A stretch of DNA of 64,000 bases from JACKAQ01 sp965227145 (GCA_965227145.1 OZ245730.1:5518001-5582000), one strand, 5' to 3'; counted from the first letter of the stretch, positions 1 to 9,989 are shown. The notes: generated from the letters alone by a model not told the origin. Translations and numbers: made by a program.

Positions 1-137
1 TTTGCCACATGTTGCAGCATTTTTCCGGCGGAATTTTTGCTGATACATCAGCGCAAATTCAAAAAAAGGTTCGTCGAAACAGGTTCGAAAAATGTTCTAA
101 TGCCGACAGTGTTGAACAGCTTCACCGGTAAAAAAAT

Positions 138-2765
138 TTACAGCACATCGAACGGCGTTTGGGTTGTTTCGCCATCCGAAATAAGCTGACCGGTTCGTTG
201 AATGAGAAAATAGCGATAATCCACATCGTGCGGCGCCAACATCGATTCCAGCACTTCGTTGATTTTTGTAGCGCGTCCCTCGATGGTTGCCAGCGTTACG
301 TGCAACACATCTTTTTCCAGATATATTTTTCGCACAAACGGGCGGATGTCCACATCTTTCATGCCGTCTTTTCCGGCGCGTTGGATCATCGCTTCGGGTT
401 TTGCCAGCCATTCATCAATCCAGTCTTGCGGCAGCTTAAATTGTTGCAGCGCAATTTCGTAAGTGGAACAATTGATGATGGCAGCCAAAGCAGACACCTT
501 TCGAAAGATGCCCTGAAACTGTAAAATTCGGATGCCTTCGGGTAAAACGGTGTTGAATTGTTGAGCGAGATCGAGCTCGCGTCCCACTTCAACTTCCATA
601 TCCAGATATTCTGCGATAGATGAAATACCGGTCGGCAACGGCATTCCGTATCCAATTTTGGGATTGCGCCGCAACCCCTGCGAATACACGAGGGGAATTT
701 TGGCTAACTTGGCGCAACGCTCAAAAACGCGCACATTATCCAGATGGGAAATAAACCGCATTGCCCCGGTTTTGGAGTAGCGAACCCGGATTTTCCGTTT
801 GATCGCCGGCGTAGTAACCTGTTTCTTTTTGCCACGCCGCCCGAAACGGACAGGTTCGTCTGAGGGAACAACAACGGATTGGGCACTTTGCCCCGGGAGA
901 TTCACACGGTGTTGCGTTGCGCCGGATTGGCAATATCGCTCGAAATCGGATCGCTTTATCCCGCCGTAGCCCAGCGAGACCCGTTCTTTATTGAGCGGAT
1001 GGAGCTGCCCTTGCAGCGCGCGCAACTTTTCTTCTTTGAGGTGGGTTTTGGAAATCCCCACATCGATGTGATCCCACGGCAGTGCAACAGTGATAGAAAT
1101 AGCCGACCGGTACCAATCCAGCGGAAGTTGCGTTTCTGCGAATGCGGCATCCCAGGCGTCCGGATTGATAGATTCCGGATTGCCCTCAAATCGCGCGCCG
1201 TTGCAATGTGCAGCCGCGATGACATCCGCCAACCGGCGGTCGCCACGGGCGATAATGCTTTGCAACGCCGCAATTTTGGGATGTTGAAAAACGAAACGCA
1301 CCGGTAGCGCTGCCAATCTTATTTTTAGCATCTCCAGCTTTTTTTCGATGGCGGCGGGGTTTTCCGGTTTTTCCCATTGGAAGGGTGTGTGTGGTGTGGG
1401 TGAGAAAATTTGTACAGAAACGATGATATCTGCATCGGGAAAGGGTTGTGCGGCATCCATACACATACGAACCACATCCTCAATTGCAGCTACATCGTCG
1501 GGTTTTTCGGTCGGCAAACCGATGGTAAAATTGAGTTGTACAGCAGACCAGCCTTTTTCCAGCGCCGCTTTTAGCGCAGCAACAATATCCGCATCGCGCA
1601 GCGCGCAGTTAACAACCGTTCGCAATCGCGGGGTTGCGGCGTGCACGGCAATCACAAATGGCGATTGCTTTAAATCCAGCGCAACATCTGTCGTATTCGG
1701 CTTGCGAAAACTCATCCTGCCTTCCGGCAGCGACAGCGTTAAGCGCGGCTCTTCAACCAGCCACTTATCTTTCAGCATGCCCCAATAATCGCTGTTTCCG
1801 TCCACCGTAAAACTGATGGGGAATGTCATCGTCAAATTTTCCAGCCGGGAAAGGTGATTGTGCAACTCCAGAAATAATTGGATTTGCACAGACGGCTGCA
1901 AAACGCCGGAATGACGAAACGCAAATGGCGCATCCGGTGAATCGGTAAGCGCCGGAACGAAAACGACATCGAAACTGTGGCGATTTTGCGCAGTATCCGC
2001 AATTGCCGCCAGTGGTTTGAACGATAGCGATTGATACGCACCGGTTTTTCCGGTTCGGGCGGAAATCCGGGCGGGAACATCGGCTGCCGTTGCCGAAAGC
2101 CCCTGAAATTCCCGGAAGCTGTTGAACTGCGGCTGATACAATGATGGCACATAAACACCGGTAATCCCGCAAAGCGATTTTAGCACATCTGCTTTGGGTA
2201 CACCGTTTTGCTGTTCCACAATTGTGGCAACTTCCTGCATTGCGGTTTCGGGATCTCCGATGATCACGGCATCGAAAAAGGCGGTCAATGGCTCGGGATT
2301 GGTCATCACCGGGCCGCAACCGATAATTAACGGCGCAGCTTCACTGCGTTCGGATTGTCGCAGCGGCAATTGCGCCACATTCAACATAGATAATACATTG
2401 GTGCAGGACAGCCAATCCTGCAAAAAAAAGGTGATAATTTGAAATTGATTGAGTGCTGTTTTGGATTCTAAAGAGTAGAGCGGAATTTCGGCTGATTGTA
2501 ACGTTGCTTCGGCTTCGATGCCGGGATAATAACAGCGTTCTGCCCACCTTGTTTTGGCGTCATTCAACACATAATACAACGATTCAAAAGCAATATTTCG
2601 CATGCCGGCATCGTACAGGTCGGCATAACACAGGGCTATTTTCAGCTTTATTTCATCAGAATTTTTTACAAATGCATCAAATTCGTTGCCCAAAAACCGG
2701 GTGGGCTTGTTTACAACCGGCAGAAACGCCGCATCAATTCTGCTCTTTAGCTCCATTTCTGACAA
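138..2765 (-). CDS. Radical-SAM-like protein (TIGR03960-type) fused to DUF2344, FeS cysteines missing
   Basis: The 875-residue protein follows the TIGR03960 layout. Residues 40-200 are a B12-binding-like N-terminal region (motifs LYDAGMRNIAFESLYYVLN, GCGPVMTNPEPL, VIIGDPE). A TIM-barrel region runs to about 600 (IGLPTEKPDDV, FSPTPHTPFQW). From about residue 660 there is a DUF2344 (TIGR03936) domain (RYSKTGAMRFISHLDNVRVF). The CxxxCxxC cluster motif expected near residues 265-290 is absent: the stretch reads FDVVFVPALTDSPDAPFAF, with no cysteine. The protein is therefore unlikely to bind the radical-SAM 4Fe-4S cluster in the usual way. Its start overlaps the 3' end of argR by 19 bases, so the two are co-transcribed. 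Family placement is good. The function is unknown, and it could be a decayed or repurposed member. Confidence 0.85.
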   Translation of the reverse strand: MSEMELKSRIDAAFLPVVNKPTRFLGNEFDAFVKNSDEIKLKIALCYADLYDAGMRNIAFESLYYVLNDAKTRWAERCYYPGIEAEATLQSAEIPLYSLESKTALNQFQIITFFLQDWLSCTNVLSMLNVAQLPLRQSERSEAAPLIIGCGPVMTNPEPLTAFFDAVIIGDPETAMQEVATIVEQQNGVPKADVLKSLCGITGVYVPSLYQPQFNSFREFQGLSATAADVPARISARTGKTGAYQSLSFKPLAAIADTAQNRHSFDVVFVPALTDSPDAPFAFRHSGVLQPSVQIQLFLELHNHLSRLENLTMTFPISFTVDGNSDYWGMLKDKWLVEEPRLTLSLPEGRMSFRKPNTTDVALDLKQSPFVIAVHAATPRLRTVVNCALRDADIVAALKAALEKGWSAVQLNFTIGLPTEKPDDVAAIEDVVRMCMDAAQPFPDADIIVSVQIFSPTPHTPFQWEKPENPAAIEKKLEMLKIRLAALPVRFVFQHPKIAALQSIIARGDRRLADVIAAAHCNGARFEGNPESINPDAWDAAFAETQLPLDWYRSAISITVALPWDHIDVGISKTHLKEEKLRALQGQLHPLNKERVSLGYGGIKRSDFERYCQSGATQHRVNLPGQSAQSVVVPSDEPVRFGRRGKKKQVTTPAIKRKIRVRYSKTGAMRFISHLDNVRVFERCAKLAKIPLVYSQGLRRNPKIGYGMPLPTGISSIAEYLDMEVEVGRELDLAQQFNTVLPEGIRILQFQGIFRKVSALAAIINCSTYEIALQQFKLPQDWIDEWLAKPEAMIQRAGKDGMKDVDIRPFVRKIYLEKDVLHVTLATIEGRATKINEVLESMLAPHDVDYRYFLIQRTGQLISDGETTQTPFDVL

Positions 2766-3202
2766 ACAATTCTCTCCAGATCCGCTTTTATCCTCGGGAT
2801 ATTTTGTACCGAATCCGGAATCACGATAATCGAATTTTCGCCGGCAACGGTGCCCAGCACGTTTTCGTGCTTCAGTTGATCGATAAACAGGGCAACGCCG
2901 GTTGCTCTTCCGGTTATGGTACGCACAACTACAACATGCTCATTATAATAAATCCCTAAAATCTCCAATCCAACTATTTTCGCAAATGAATGGTTGCCTT
3001 CAAGTTCGGAAATGATGTATCGATAGCCATCGGGAGAAGGGATGCGGATGATTCCCATTTCGTGCAGATCGCGGGATAAAGTAGCCTGGGTGGTTGAATA
3101 CCCTTTATTTTCAAGTTTGTACAGCAAATCGGATTGATTGGCAATGCGTTCTTCCTGAACGATTTGTTTGATAGCAAATTGGCGCTCTTTTTTCTTGGCC
3201 AT
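2747..3202 (-). CDS. argR: Arginine repressor ArgR
   Basis: This 151-residue protein has the normal ArgR length. Residues 1-70 form the winged-helix DNA-binding domain, with the family signature TQATLSRDLHEMGI. Residues 80-151 form the hexamerisation and arginine-binding domain, with GTVAGENSIIVIPDS in the position of the usual GT(I/V)AGDDTI motif. It is known to regulate arginine biosynthesis and catabolism genes as an arginine-bound hexamer. No arginine genes lie nearby, so it acts in trans. A GGAG-like ribosome-binding site precedes the ATG. The downstream radical-SAM-like gene overlaps its end. Confidence 0.95.
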   Translation of the reverse strand: MAKKKERQFAIKQIVQEERIANQSDLLYKLENKGYSTTQATLSRDLHEMGIIRIPSPDGYRYIISELEGNHSFAKIVGLEILGIYYNEHVVVVRTITGRATGVALFIDQLKHENVLGTVAGENSIIVIPDSVQNIPRIKADLERIVCQKWS

Positions 3203-3364
3203 TGGGTGAATCTCCTTCTTGAGTTTACTTCCTGAACATCCATTAGTTACGGTTGCATCGCCAAAATGATTACGAATTTTCTATAATTTGTCGGCGCATT
3301 TGCGTTAACAGATTATCAAAAACTGCATAATCCGGCGAATTTTTTCCAATTAGTTGAATAAAAT

Positions 3365-3394
3365 GGGGCAACGCCGGGTTTCGGCGCCGCCCCA
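3365..3394 (-). terminator. Hairpin downstream of ppdK
   Basis: A strong GC-rich inverted repeat (TGGGGC...CGCCG / CGGCG...GCCCCA) lies 40 bases past the ppdK stop. On the minus strand it is followed by a short T-rich stretch. It is probably the ppdK terminator and separates ppdK from argR. Confidence 0.6.
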
Positions 3395-3435
3395 AAGTTA
3401 AAACATTCAAAGAACAATTCAGGAATTACGATTCA

Positions 3436-6144
3436 CTACTTCCGCAATACGGCCTGCGCCGCGGCAACCCGGGCAATCGGCACGCGGAACGGCGAGCAGC
3501 TAACATAATCCAAATTGAGTTTGTGGCAAAATTCTACCGATGCCGGTTCACCACCGTGTTCGCCGCAAATACCAACCTTCAGTTTCGGGCGGGTTTCGCG
3601 ACCTTTGGCGATGCCCCATTCCATCAACTTGCCAACGCCGCCCTGATCGATAGATTCGAACGGATCGCCGGTGAGGATTTTGTGTTCCACATAAAACGGC
3701 AGGAACACGCCGGAATCGTCACGAGACATACCGAAGGTTGTCTGGGTGAGGTCGTTGGTGCCAAAACTGAAGAATTCGGCAACGGTTGCAACTTCGTCGG
3801 CTGTAATGGCGGCACGGGGAATTTCGATCATTGTGCCAACCATGTATTCGACTTCAAATCCATATTTTTCAAATACTTCTTTGGCGACTTTCCGAACCAC
3901 TTGCTCTTGTTCGCGCAGTTCGTTCACGTGCGAAATCAGCGGAATCATAATTTCCGGCAACACGGTCACGCCTTTTTTCTTCACTTCGCATGCAGCTTCC
4001 AGAATGGCGCGAACCTGCATTGCAGTAATTTCCGGATAGACAACGCCCAAACGACAGCCACGGTGACCGAGCATCGGGTTGAACTCGTGCAAGGCTTCCA
4101 CGCGTGCGTGCAGTTTTTCGTAGCTGACATCCAGCTTTTTGGCGAGGTCTTCCAGTTCTTTTTCGGTGTGGGGCAAAAATTCGTGCAACGGCGGATCCAG
4201 CAAACGAATGGTTACCGGTTTTTCGTCCATCGCAGTGAAGATGCCTTCGAAATCGCCACGCTGCATCGGCAACAATTTTGCCAGCGCTTTTTCGCGTCCG
4301 GCCAGGTTGTCGGCAACGATCATTTCGCGAACGGCGTCGATGCGGGTGCCTTCGAAAAACATGTGTTCCGTACGGCACAGCCCGATACCTTCAGCACCGA
4401 ATGCGATGGCAGTATCTGCCTGATCCGGCTGATCCGCGTTGGTGCGAATCCGCAACCGGCGAATACTGTCTGCCCATTCCATTACTTTACTATACATGTA
4501 ATAGGCTTCGGAATCTTCCGGTTTCAGTGTTTTATCCAGCAGCACCTGCAGTACTTCGGATGGTTGGGTTTCGAGACGACCTTTCATCACTTCGCCGGTA
4601 GAACCGTCGATAGAAATCCAGTCACCTTCTTTTACTGTTTTACCATTCACTTCGAACGAACGGGTTTTGTAATTCACGCTTAATTCGCCGGCACCGACCA
4701 CACAAACTTTACCCATTTGGCGTCCGACCAGCGCTGCGTGCGAGGTCATCCCGCCGCGAGCGGTCAAAATACCGTCGGCTGCGTGCATGCCCTGAATATC
4801 TTCCGGCGATGTTTCTACGCGAACCAGAATCACTTGCTCGCCTTTTTTCTGCCAGCTAACCGCATCCGGCGCGTTGAAAACGACTTTGCCGGTAGCCGCA
4901 CCTGGTCCGGCGTTCAACCCTTTGGTGAGCAGATTGCCTTCGTCGATGAGCTTGCGTTTTTGTTTGGGATCGAAAATCGGGCGGAGCAACTGGTTCAACT
5001 GGTTGGGGTCGAGGCGCATCAGCGCTTCCTCTTTGGAAATTAACCCTTCTTCAACCAAATCTACCGCAATACGAAACGCCGCAAAACCGGTGCGTTTACC
5101 CGTACGGGTTTGCAGCATCCACAAACGGCCTTTCTGGATGGTGAATTCCATATCCTGCATATCGCCATAGTGTTTTTCCAGCCGATCGCAAATCGCTTCG
5201 AACTCTTTGTAAATTTCCGGCATGGCTTTGGCCAGTTGGGAAATTTTTTCCGGAGTGCGGGTTCCGGCAACCACATCTTCGCCCTGGGCGTTGATGAGGT
5301 ATTCGCCATACAGCACGTTTTCGCCGGTGGCGGGATCGCGTGTGAATGCAACACCGGTACCGCAATCTTCGCCCATATTTCCGTAAACCATACTTTGCAC
5401 GTTTACCGCTGTTCCCCATTCTTCAGGAATTTTGTTGAGTTTGCGATACACATTTGCACGTTCGTTGTGCCAGGAGCCAAACACTGCGCCAACAGCGCCC
5501 CACAGTTGATCCATCGGATCTTCCGGAAACGGCTGTCCGGTGCGTTTTTTGATTTCAGCTTTGAATTCGGCAACCAACTCGCGGAGTTCATCTGCGGTCA
5601 GTTCGGTATCCAGCGTTACGCCACGAACGGCTTTTTTAGCATCGAGAATGATTTCGAACGGATCGTGATCGTCGGCGGATTCGGGTTTCAGCCCCATCAC
5701 CACATCGCCATACATAGCGACAAAACGACGGTAAGAATCATATGCAAAACGGGGATTATCCGTTTGTTTGATGACGCCTTTTACCGTGGTATCGTTCAAA
5801 CCGAGGTTGAGCACCGTGTCCATCATTCCCGGCATGGAAACGCGGGCGCCGGAGCGCACGGATACCAGCAGCGGATTGTCCGGATCGCCAAACTTGGCGT
5901 TCATTACACCTTCCACTTTGTGAAGCGCTTCCAAAACCTGGTCGCGCAACTCGTTCGGGTAGGATTCTCCGTGTGCATAATAATACGTACAAACTTCTGT
6001 TGAAATGGAAAATCCTGCCGGAACAGGAATGCCCAAATTTGTCATTTCTGCCAGGTTTGCCCCTTTGCCACCCAGCAAGTTTTTCATGTCAGCTTTTCCA
6101 TCGGCCTTTCCATCGCCGAAGAAATAGACATATTTGTGTGACAT
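3436..6144 (-). CDS. ppdK: Pyruvate, phosphate dikinase
   Basis: It interconverts pyruvate, ATP and phosphate with phosphoenolpyruvate, AMP and PPi in the cytoplasm. The order is classical: an N-terminal ATP-grasp domain (LLGGKGANLAEMTNLGIPVP near the start), a central swivelling domain with the phospho-histidine motif GGMTSHAALVGRQMGKVCVV, and a C-terminal PEP-binding barrel ending in GICGEHGGEPASVEFCHKL and SCSPFRVPIARVAAAQA. Length is 902 residues, close to the usual 875-900. I chose the ATG at 6144 because a full AAGGAGGG ribosome-binding site sits just before it. An in-frame TTG at 6159 lies inside that site. It is monocistronic, with a terminator-like hairpin after it. Confidence 0.97.
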   Translation of the reverse strand: MSHKYVYFFGDGKADGKADMKNLLGGKGANLAEMTNLGIPVPAGFSISTEVCTYYYAHGESYPNELRDQVLEALHKVEGVMNAKFGDPDNPLLVSVRSGARVSMPGMMDTVLNLGLNDTTVKGVIKQTDNPRFAYDSYRRFVAMYGDVVMGLKPESADDHDPFEIILDAKKAVRGVTLDTELTADELRELVAEFKAEIKKRTGQPFPEDPMDQLWGAVGAVFGSWHNERANVYRKLNKIPEEWGTAVNVQSMVYGNMGEDCGTGVAFTRDPATGENVLYGEYLINAQGEDVVAGTRTPEKISQLAKAMPEIYKEFEAICDRLEKHYGDMQDMEFTIQKGRLWMLQTRTGKRTGFAAFRIAVDLVEEGLISKEEALMRLDPNQLNQLLRPIFDPKQKRKLIDEGNLLTKGLNAGPGAATGKVVFNAPDAVSWQKKGEQVILVRVETSPEDIQGMHAADGILTARGGMTSHAALVGRQMGKVCVVGAGELSVNYKTRSFEVNGKTVKEGDWISIDGSTGEVMKGRLETQPSEVLQVLLDKTLKPEDSEAYYMYSKVMEWADSIRRLRIRTNADQPDQADTAIAFGAEGIGLCRTEHMFFEGTRIDAVREMIVADNLAGREKALAKLLPMQRGDFEGIFTAMDEKPVTIRLLDPPLHEFLPHTEKELEDLAKKLDVSYEKLHARVEALHEFNPMLGHRGCRLGVVYPEITAMQVRAILEAACEVKKKGVTVLPEIMIPLISHVNELREQEQVVRKVAKEVFEKYGFEVEYMVGTMIEIPRAAITADEVATVAEFFSFGTNDLTQTTFGMSRDDSGVFLPFYVEHKILTGDPFESIDQGGVGKLMEWGIAKGRETRPKLKVGICGEHGGEPASVEFCHKLNLDYVSCSPFRVPIARVAAAQAVLRK

Positions 6145-6705
6145 AAAGCCCTCCTTCAACCGTTCGGTTGATGTATAATTAATAAGAATTAAAGCAAAAA
6201 TTCGTGATTATATTCACCGAATTTTGAATTTATAAATGAAAAACCCGACCAAACCCACAAAATCATATGAAATATACACAACGTTAACAGATTCATTTTT
6301 CAAAACCGGTATCTGTTTTCGAACAAAAATACGGGCTTTCGCATTGCCTGTTTGGCATTGCGAATGTTTGGGGGTTGGCTTTGGGGGAGCTTTTTTCGCA
6401 TATCCGGACAGATGATTGCAGATATGCGAATATTTATTCGCATGCCGTTTCGGGGGTCATTTTGGGCGTATGATGCGTTATGTTTTCATGCGCAATACAA
6501 CTTTTTTTTCCGGCGTAAACAATAAAGGCCAAAGAGCGAATAAATTTAAAAACTTCGGAATCTAATATTTATACAATTGTATAGCAAGATTTTTTGATAA
6601 ACTTTCCGGCAACGGCAACGGAACTTGCGAATGTATTTTCCGCCGCAGGGTTGGAAAAACAATACGCATCGCGTATATTCTCTGAAAATGTTGGGGTAAT
6701 TGTTA
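6145..6705. promoter_or_regulatory. 561-bp divergent intergenic region between ppdK and plsX
   Basis: No convincing coding sequence is seen. Two clear palindromes are present: a perfect 10-bp inverted repeat TTCGCATATC / GATATGCGAA at 6395-6404 and 6421-6430 with a 16-base loop, and a perfect 14-bp palindrome TATACAATTGTATA at 6570-6583. Both could be operators for the divergent genes. No regulator can be assigned. Confidence 0.5.
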
Positions 6706-7752
6706 ATGGGTTATCATTCGATTGTGATTGATGCGATGGGCGGCGACTTCGCCCCTACAGAAATCATCAAAGGTGCAGAAGAAGCCTGCAAAGAAAACAA
6801 ACAGTTTCGCTGTATTTTTGTGGGCGATGAGGTAAAAATCTGGGAGCAGTTGGAACAAGCCAGCATTCCCGACGACCGCTACGAAATCATTCACACCGAT
6901 CAATACATCACCATGAAAGATTCGCCGAAAGAGGCGTTGATCGAAAAACCGGAGGCGTCCATCGCGATTGCCGCACAGCTTATAAAAGATGGCAAAGGTG
7001 ATGCGTTGGTTAGCGCCGGCAACACCGGTGCAACGGTGCTGGCGTGTTCCAAAATCATCCCGCGAATGCCGGGTGTGGAGCGCGGCGTGCTGGCGGCAGT
7101 TTTTCCGGCGCTGGAACAGCGGGTGAGCACCAGCGGTGTTTCCATTATGCTGGATGTGGGCGCAACCCTGCACTGCACCATGAACCAACTGGTCAGTTTC
7201 GCGATAATGGGCATTCACTACGCGCAGGAAATTTTGGGCATCCAAAATCCGCGGGTGGGATTGCTGAACATCGGAGAGGAAGAAACCAAAGGTCACGATG
7301 TACTGGTGGAAACCCACAAAATGCTCAAAAAAATGTCAAATATCAATTTCATCGGGAATGTGGAAGGCAAGGATATTTTGCGCGGCGTTGCCGATGTGAT
7401 CGTCACCGAAGGCTACACCGGCAACATTCTGCTCAAAGGACTGGAAGGCATGGCCGAAGTTTTTATGGATCTCGGCAAAGATATCTGGAAAAACGGCGTG
7501 ATGTCCAAAGTGGGCATCGCGATGATGGCGCCGCGACTGAAAAAGCTGAAAACGCGGCTCGATTATTCCGAATACGGCGGCGCGCCGATGCTCGGTTTCA
7601 GCAAACTGGTGATTAAGGCGCACGGGCGTTCCAAAGCCAAAGCCATCAAAAATGCCATTTTGCTGGCGGAAAAATCCGCCGGACAACAGTTCATCAAACA
7701 CATCGAAGATTCGATGAAGCAATTTTACCTCAGCATGTTCGAGCGCATCTGA
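6706..7752 (+). CDS. plsX: Phosphate acyltransferase PlsX
   Basis: It makes acyl-phosphate from acyl-ACP, the first step of the PlsX/PlsY route to lysophosphatidate. The 348-residue length is typical. Motifs include IDAMGGDFAPTEIIKGA at the N terminus, VSAGNTGATVL near residue 100, and VTEGYTGNILLKGLEGM in the C-terminal half. The ATG at 6706 is preferred over a TTG two codons upstream because the GGGG-type ribosome-binding site at 6693 fits it better. The usual neighbours rpmF, fabH and fabD are absent here. Confidence 0.96.
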   Translation: MGYHSIVIDAMGGDFAPTEIIKGAEEACKENKQFRCIFVGDEVKIWEQLEQASIPDDRYEIIHTDQYITMKDSPKEALIEKPEASIAIAAQLIKDGKGDALVSAGNTGATVLACSKIIPRMPGVERGVLAAVFPALEQRVSTSGVSIMLDVGATLHCTMNQLVSFAIMGIHYAQEILGIQNPRVGLLNIGEEETKGHDVLVETHKMLKKMSNINFIGNVEGKDILRGVADVIVTEGYTGNILLKGLEGMAEVFMDLGKDIWKNGVMSKVGIAMMAPRLKKLKTRLDYSEYGGAPMLGFSKLVIKAHGRSKAKAIKNAILLAEKSAGQQFIKHIEDSMKQFYLSMFERI

Positions 7753-7787
7753 TATCCGGCAAAGCGGCAGCCACGCGTTTCCCGGCA

Positions 7788-8456
7788 TCAAAAACGATAG
7801 GAAAACCCAACTACCATCCGCAATTCGATACCCGGTTGGTTGATCGCTTTGTCCGCATCTTCAAATGAATAATCATCCCGCGGATTCACATCTTCGCCTG
7901 CCGGGGAATACGCCGTATCGTGCCCCTGCAACATTGTTTTGAAATAATAATCAAAGCCGCTGACCACCTGTAAATTCAGTTTCCGGCTCAACGGAAAAGC
8001 CGTTTCCAGCCCGACACCCATTCCCCATTGCGTGCTGGTAACATCAAAATCTTCATTACCACCAACGTATTTGAAATTTCCCCGGAAATTCGAATAGCGC
8101 GGTCCGGCGAGCCATTTCGCGTTCGGCAATTGACTGATTTTCGCGGGAAATACCAGATCGAACCGGTAATTCCACAGCGAGCCGCTTTTTTGGGGAATGC
8201 CGTTGGTGGCATCGTTGATAAAAATGCGGCGGGCAGCGCCGGCATCACCGGGATTCAACCCGCTGCGACCGATTTCCAGCCGTGCGGCAAACGGTAGTCC
8301 CCGGGAGAAATTCTCAACCTGTCCGTGCAACTGCCAACCCATTCCGGAGTTGAGCCCGGCTTTAACGCCCGCCTGGTAATCCGCGGCGTGCAATTGGCTT
8401 AACATTAATATTGCGCCCAACATCAAACCGTTGAAAAATGTTCGTAAAAACTGCAT
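7788..8456 (-). CDS. Probable outer-membrane beta-barrel protein
   Basis: I recognise no named family. The 222-residue protein starts with a signal peptide (hydrophobic core FFNGLMLGAILMLSQ, cleavage near LHA-AD). Alternating polar/hydrophobic strands rich in G, Y, F and W follow, and it ends in VVGFSYRF. A terminal phenylalanine after alternating strands is the usual signature for outer-membrane barrel insertion. It is convergent with plsX (36-base gap) and monocistronic. Role unknown. Confidence 0.7.
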   Translation of the reverse strand: MQFLRTFFNGLMLGAILMLSQLHAADYQAGVKAGLNSGMGWQLHGQVENFSRGLPFAARLEIGRSGLNPGDAGAARRIFINDATNGIPQKSGSLWNYRFDLVFPAKISQLPNAKWLAGPRYSNFRGNFKYVGGNEDFDVTSTQWGMGVGLETAFPLSRKLNLQVVSGFDYYFKTMLQGHDTAYSPAGEDVNPRDDYSFEDADKAINQPGIELRMVVGFSYRF

Positions 8457-8683
8457 TTCATCTCCAGACTTTTAATTGTTAAACAGTTCACTTGTGTGAA
8501 ATGCAAGCGGGATGCCAATTTGTTTTTTTCATAAATAACAGTAACTTGCGACGCAGCTTGATACATATAGATGTATATTTTTTTCACAAATGCACACGTT
8601 GCATTTTGGAATTTGAAACCGATAAACCGCGACTTTCCGAAAGCTGCGGCGATGTCATAACTTTTCAAAATTACGGAGGAGTA

Positions 8684-9970
8684 ATGAACCAACGATTGAT
8701 TTCGTGGTTAGCTGTTGGCATTTTTTGGGTGATCGCATTTGGCGGGAGCGCGTTTGCGCAGAAGGAATCCGAAGCTGTCGGCGAAGTAAAAAAGAACGCC
8801 GATGCCGCCCAAAAAGCGTTCGAAAGCATGCAAAAGGGCGTCAGCGTTGCGCAAAAAGCGCAGCAATTGGCGCAGCAATTTATCATCACAGACGGGCATA
8901 TCGATATTCCCTATCGCCTCACCAATTTGATGGAAGATATTTCCGTGCGCACGCCCGGCGGCGATTTCGATTATGTTCGCGCCAAAGCCGGCGGATTGAA
9001 TGCACCGTTTATGTCGATTTACATTCCGGCACGCTATCAGGAAACCGGCGGCGCCAAAGCCTTTGCCGATTCGCTGATCGATCTGGTGGAATCGATTGTG
9101 TCGCAGCACCCGGATAAATTTGCCGTAGCCACCACCGTTGCAGAGGTGCGCAACCATTTCCGCGACGGCATCATTTCGCTGCCGATGGGCATGGAAAACG
9201 GCGCGCCGATCGAGGGCAAACTGGAAAATCTGCAACATTTTCACGATCGCGGGATTCGTTACATCACGCTCACGCATGGCAAAAACAATCACATTTGCGA
9301 TTCATCGTATGACGAGGAGCGCAAATGGAACGGGCTGAGTCCCTTCGGCGAAAAGCTGATTCCCGAAATGAACCGCGCCGGGATGATGATCGATATTTCC
9401 CACGTTTCCGACAGCACTTTTTACGACGTTTTGAAACTCACCAAAGCGCCGCTCATCGCGTCGCACTCATCCTGCCGGAAATACACGCCGGATTTTGAGC
9501 GCAATATGAGCGATCAAATGATCATCGATCTCGCGAAAAACGGTGGCGTCATTTGCATCAATTTCGGCTCGTCGTTTCTGGACAGCACCTACGCCAACAG
9601 TTGGACGGTCGGGCGATTGGCGATCAACAAATATTTGAAGGAAAACAACATCGAACGCGATTCGCCGGAACATTTGCGCTATTACGAAGAATATCGCAAA
9701 GCCAATCCCGCCGGAACGATTGAAGATGTGATGAAGCACATCGATCACGCGGTGGCGCTGGTGGGCGTCGATCATGTGGCGTTCGGCTCCGATTTCGACG
9801 GTGTAATGGCGCTACCCAAAGGCGTGCTGGATGTTTCGGAATACCCGAACATCATCGCGGAGCTGCTCAAACGCGGCTATTCAGAAGAAGACATCCGCAA
9901 AATTTGCGGCGAAAATTTCCTGCGGGTCTGGTCGGAAGTTGAGCGCATCGCTTCGGAAATGAGTGAGTGA
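8684..9970 (+). CDS. Secreted membrane dipeptidase, peptidase family M19
   Basis: A renal-dipeptidase-like zinc enzyme that should cleave dipeptides outside the cytoplasm. Residues 1-26 are a signal peptide (LISWLAVGIFWVIAFGGSAFA-QK). A short Ala/Lys/Gln-rich helical stretch follows, then the M19 barrel: metal ligands in TDGHIDIPYRL, then GMENGAPI, LTHGKNNHICDSS, MIDISHVSDSTF and IASHSSCRKYTPD, with VGVDHVAFGSDFDGV near the end. The reading frame stays open upstream, but the GGAGGAG ribosome-binding site at 8675-8681 fixes the start at 8684. Total length is 428 residues. Confidence 0.93.
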   Translation: MNQRLISWLAVGIFWVIAFGGSAFAQKESEAVGEVKKNADAAQKAFESMQKGVSVAQKAQQLAQQFIITDGHIDIPYRLTNLMEDISVRTPGGDFDYVRAKAGGLNAPFMSIYIPARYQETGGAKAFADSLIDLVESIVSQHPDKFAVATTVAEVRNHFRDGIISLPMGMENGAPIEGKLENLQHFHDRGIRYITLTHGKNNHICDSSYDEERKWNGLSPFGEKLIPEMNRAGMMIDISHVSDSTFYDVLKLTKAPLIASHSSCRKYTPDFERNMSDQMIIDLAKNGGVICINFGSSFLDSTYANSWTVGRLAINKYLKENNIERDSPEHLRYYEEYRKANPAGTIEDVMKHIDHAVALVGVDHVAFGSDFDGVMALPKGVLDVSEYPNIIAELLKRGYSEEDIRKICGENFLRVWSEVERIASEMSE

Positions 9971-9989
9971 TTTTTTTTGACAGAATAAT

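Noticed and set aside
97..524. Short open frames at the left edge on both strands
   Set aside because: They are shadows of the radical-SAM-like gene. Bases 1-137 show no gene I can support.
6142..6159. Longer ppdK start at the TTG
   Set aside because: The TTG lies inside the Shine-Dalgarno sequence of the downstream ATG, so it cannot be the start.
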